Assembly: GCA_023404705.1 (NCBI GenBank)
Contig: JAEYAU010000243.1
Span: 1-7,398, forward strand
Direction: 5' to 3'
DNA from: Pseudomonadota bacterium
Lineage (GTDB): Bacteria; Pseudomonadota; Alphaproteobacteria; Rhizobiales; Xanthobacteraceae
DNA length: 7,398 bases
Shown here: in pieces, positions 5,804 to 7,398 of the stretch
How positions within the stretch are numbered: position 1 is the stretch's first letter
Layout of the letters: each line of letters starts with the position of its first letter
Made by a program: the position numbers and the translations under genes
The notes under the pieces: generated by a model
What the model was told of the DNA's origin: nothing
Database searches by the model: none
What the model saw: the letters and a program-made list of their open reading frames with translations, nothing else

Positions 5804-6015
5804 GTTGTGGGGCACCTGGCCGTCGCCTCGACAGCGACTCCACCCGTATCACGCGGCAATGCAAACCGGGACAGTTCAGTCAGAAAATTCGAATCACAGG
5901 GTCGGATTTCGGACACTATCGAGCAGCGCGAGCGATCAACCTCGGATCAGCTCAACCGTCACGCGCAGGAATGGTGGCATACCTGAAGCAGGCCGCTGTC
6001 CATGCTACAGGCGCC
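5804..6015. other. 212-bp gap upstream of the small polyQ gene, no gene seen
   Basis: I see no convincing coding region here. The gap should hold the promoter of the small minus-strand gene and the end of the amidohydrolase transcript. It contains two GANTC sites, GACTC at 5836-5840 and GAATC at 5891-5895, the latter inside an AT-richer patch (5883-5894) with the palindrome ATTCGAAT. No clear -35/-10 pair or intrinsic terminator was found by eye. Confidence 0.5.
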
Positions 6016-7290
6016 CTACCTCACCGCGAACGGCGCGTGATACGGCCGCCCGAAGGGCACGCCGGCCGCGACGCTCTGCACGGGCTTCAGGTACGCCTTG
6101 CCGTCGCGTTTGTTGTTGCGGGTGTCGACGAAGCTGACCGGGCCCTCGACCAGCTCCAGGATGGCGACGTCGCCGGGGGCGCCGACCTGCAATGTGCCGA
6201 GGCCCTTCACGCGGCCGATGGCCTTGGCGGGATTGACGGTCGCCATGGTGACGACCTGCTCGAGCGTGTAGCCGAGCCCCATGAACTTGCTCATCACCCA
6301 GGTCAGGTACGGCATGCCGGGCGAGTTGCCCGAGAAGACGTGGATGTCGGACGAGATCGTGTCGGGCCCGGCGCCCTGCTGGATCGCCGGCTCGGCCACC
6401 GTGTAGTCGAAGCTGCCGCCGCCATGACCGACGTCGAAGATCACGCCGCGCTGCTTGGCCGCGAGCGCGGCGGGCAGCAGCTTGCCATCCTGCACGATAT
6501 TGGTGAAGGCGTTGGCGAGATTGGGCGCGCCCGAATAGGCATGCGTGAGGATGTCGCCGGCGCGCAACGTGTCGAGGATCTGCGACATCAGTTGCACGGT
6601 CTCGACACCGCCGATGTGGCACATGATGCGCCCGCCGCCCGCCTGCTCACAGGCCGCGATCGCCCGCTTGAGCGGCTCGAGCCCGTGCTTGGCGATCACG
6701 TTCTCCGACATGCGCACTTTCACGCCGAGCACCAGGTCGGCATTCTCGGCAAGCGCGCGTGCCGCGTCGTCGGTGCGCGCATAGTCGATATTGTAGAGCT
6801 CCGGCACCGGGAAGCCGGCGAGCCCCATATTGGCGATGTGCACGAAGGCGAAGAGGCGCGTGCGCGTCTGACCGACGATGAAGCGGCGGAAGGCCGCGAG
6901 ATTGTTGGCGCCGGCATCGCCCGCCGACACGCAGGTGGTGGTGCCCTGCTGAGCAACCAGCTCGTCCGCCGGAATCCCGATGCCGGAGCCGTAGGGGAAG
7001 ACGTGCGAATGCAGATCGATCAGGCCGGGCGTCACAAGCTTGCCGCTCGCATCGAGCACGCGCTCGGCGCGCGCGCCCGGGATGTCGCCTTCGACCGCCT
7101 CGATCAGGCCGCGGCGAATGCCGATGTCGCGCTTGCCGCGCAGCGACTGGCTCGGATCGAGCACGTCGCCGTTCTTGATCACCAGGTCGAACTTGTCGTT
7201 GGGCCCCATGGCGGCGCGCGCCGGGCCGGACGAGGCCGCTGCAAGAGCAAAAGCACCGGACGTGGCGAGCAAGTCGCGACGCGACAGCAT
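6016..7290 (-). CDS. Tat-exported amidohydrolase/deacetylase-family metallohydrolase
   Basis: This 424-aa protein is a metal-dependent hydrolase of the amidohydrolase superfamily, close to the dihydroorotase-like 'amidohydrolase/deacetylase' group whose studied members (for example Atu3266) deacylate N-acetyl-D-amino acids or related acyl compounds. Expected metal ligands are visible: HSH at H94/H96 in LIDLHSHVFPYG, the likely carboxylated lysine K191 in GVKVRMSE, H225 in MCHIGG, H250 in LTHAYSGA and the catalytic D315 in ISSDIHVFSG. The N-terminus is a twin-arginine signal, SRRDLL at residues 3-8, then a hydrophobic stretch and a likely cut after ARA (residue 26). It is therefore probably exported folded with its metals. 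ATG at 7290 is chosen because GGGGAGG lies 6 nt upstream; an ATG at 7308 would weaken the Tat signal. The last 22 codons recur as a decayed copy at 5488-5549. Family is firm; substrate unknown. Confidence 0.9.
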   Translation of the reverse strand: MLSRRDLLATSGAFALAAASSGPARAAMGPNDKFDLVIKNGDVLDPSQSLRGKRDIGIRRGLIEAVEGDIPGARAERVLDASGKLVTPGLIDLHSHVFPYGSGIGIPADELVAQQGTTTCVSAGDAGANNLAAFRRFIVGQTRTRLFAFVHIANMGLAGFPVPELYNIDYARTDDAARALAENADLVLGVKVRMSENVIAKHGLEPLKRAIAACEQAGGGRIMCHIGGVETVQLMSQILDTLRAGDILTHAYSGAPNLANAFTNIVQDGKLLPAALAAKQRGVIFDVGHGGGSFDYTVAEPAIQQGAGPDTISSDIHVFSGNSPGMPYLTWVMSKFMGLGYTLEQVVTMATVNPAKAIGRVKGLGTLQVGAPGDVAILELVEGPVSFVDTRNNKRDGKAYLKPVQSVAAGVPFGRPYHAPFAVR

Positions 7291-7296
7291 GGCAGT

Positions 7297-7303
7297 CCTC
7301 CCC
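7297..7303 (-). promoter_or_regulatory. Strong Shine-Dalgarno GGGGAGG of the amidohydrolase gene
   Basis: It lies 6 nt upstream of the ATG at 7290 on the minus strand. It selects that start over the in-frame ATG at 7308, which lies upstream of the site. Confidence 0.7.
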
Positions 7304-7330
7304 TGCAATCATTCTGGTTGATTGCCGGGG

Positions 7331-7359
7331 ATCGTGCGCCCGCGATGACGCAGCGTCAA
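7331..7359 (-). promoter_or_regulatory. Candidate promoter of the amidohydrolase gene
   Basis: On the minus strand TTGACG (complement of 7354-7359, 5 of 6 to the -35 consensus) is followed after exactly 17 bp by CACGAT (complement of 7331-7336, 3 of 6 to the -10 consensus). A weak -10 is common in alphaproteobacteria. The implied leader is about 30-35 nt and includes the Shine-Dalgarno sequence. Confidence 0.4.
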
Positions 7360-7386
7360 CGGTGGGCAACGCTGAGAGAATGGCCC

Positions 7387-7398
7387 GGGGGGGGGGGG
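7387..7398. other. Run of 12 G at the right edge, probable artefact
   Basis: The window ends in an unbroken run of G after TGGCCC. A homopolymer exactly at a sequence end is typical of poly-G read tails in two-colour sequencing and is more likely an assembly artefact than biology. Confidence 0.7.

Noticed and set aside
5883..5915. TTCGAATC resembling a tRNA T-loop
   Set aside because: No matching T-stem, anticodon arm or acceptor stem surrounds it on either strand.
5491..5916. 141-aa minus-strand open frame as a gene
   Set aside because: It overlaps the small polyQ gene in another frame, has Ser/Arg-rich low-complexity content, and its PFGRPY ending is explained by the duplicated block.
7387..7398. 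Poly-G run as a biological element
   Set aside because: It sits exactly at the sequence end, as read-tail artefacts do; no biological role can be supported.

Overview
The window is a GC-rich bacterial fragment whose genes look alphaproteobacterial, most like the Hyphomicrobiales (Bradyrhizobium/Xanthobacteraceae type). The strongest evidence is the first gene. It encodes a CcrM-type GANTC adenine methyltransferase with the DPPY-first motif order and a C-terminal RAMA-like domain, the orphan cell-cycle methylase of that class. The fragment looks like a whole assembled contig: ccrM runs off the left edge, and the right edge ends in a run of 12 G that is probably an artefact.

Layout from left to right. 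(1) ccrM (+), lacking only its extreme N-terminus. (2) A 196-bp gap rich in inverted repeats, with a promoter-like sequence whose -10 overlaps a GANTC site. (3) A membrane-anchored protein of unknown function (+). (4) Converging on it, a minus-strand pair read in the order secreted vanadium-haloperoxidase/PAP2-like protein, then class I SAM-dependent methyltransferase, 40 bp apart and each with a good Shine-Dalgarno sequence. (5) A 197-bp divergent promoter region with a 15-bp imperfect direct repeat at a 40-bp period. (6) An AraC/XylS-family regulator (+) with a cupin-like N-terminal domain. (7) A short convergent gap holding a decayed copy of the 3' end of the last gene. (8) A 79-aa minus-strand protein with a seven-glutamine tract. 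(9) A 212-bp gap with no gene. (10) A Tat-exported amidohydrolase/deacetylase-family metallohydrolase (-), with a plausible promoter and a strong Shine-Dalgarno sequence.

How the genes may work together. The clearest unit is the divergent AraC regulator and the haloperoxidase-methyltransferase pair. The paired repeats between them are candidate regulator half-sites, so the regulator may control itself and the pair; this is inference. The other genes look like ordinary chromosomal neighbours. I see no phage, transposase, CRISPR, toxin-antitoxin, tRNA or rRNA features. The observations most worth checking are the repeat pair in the divergent promoter, the duplicated 3'-end block, the altered active-site motif (PCAH for PSGH) in the haloperoxidase-like protein, and the GANTC site in the promoter next to ccrM.
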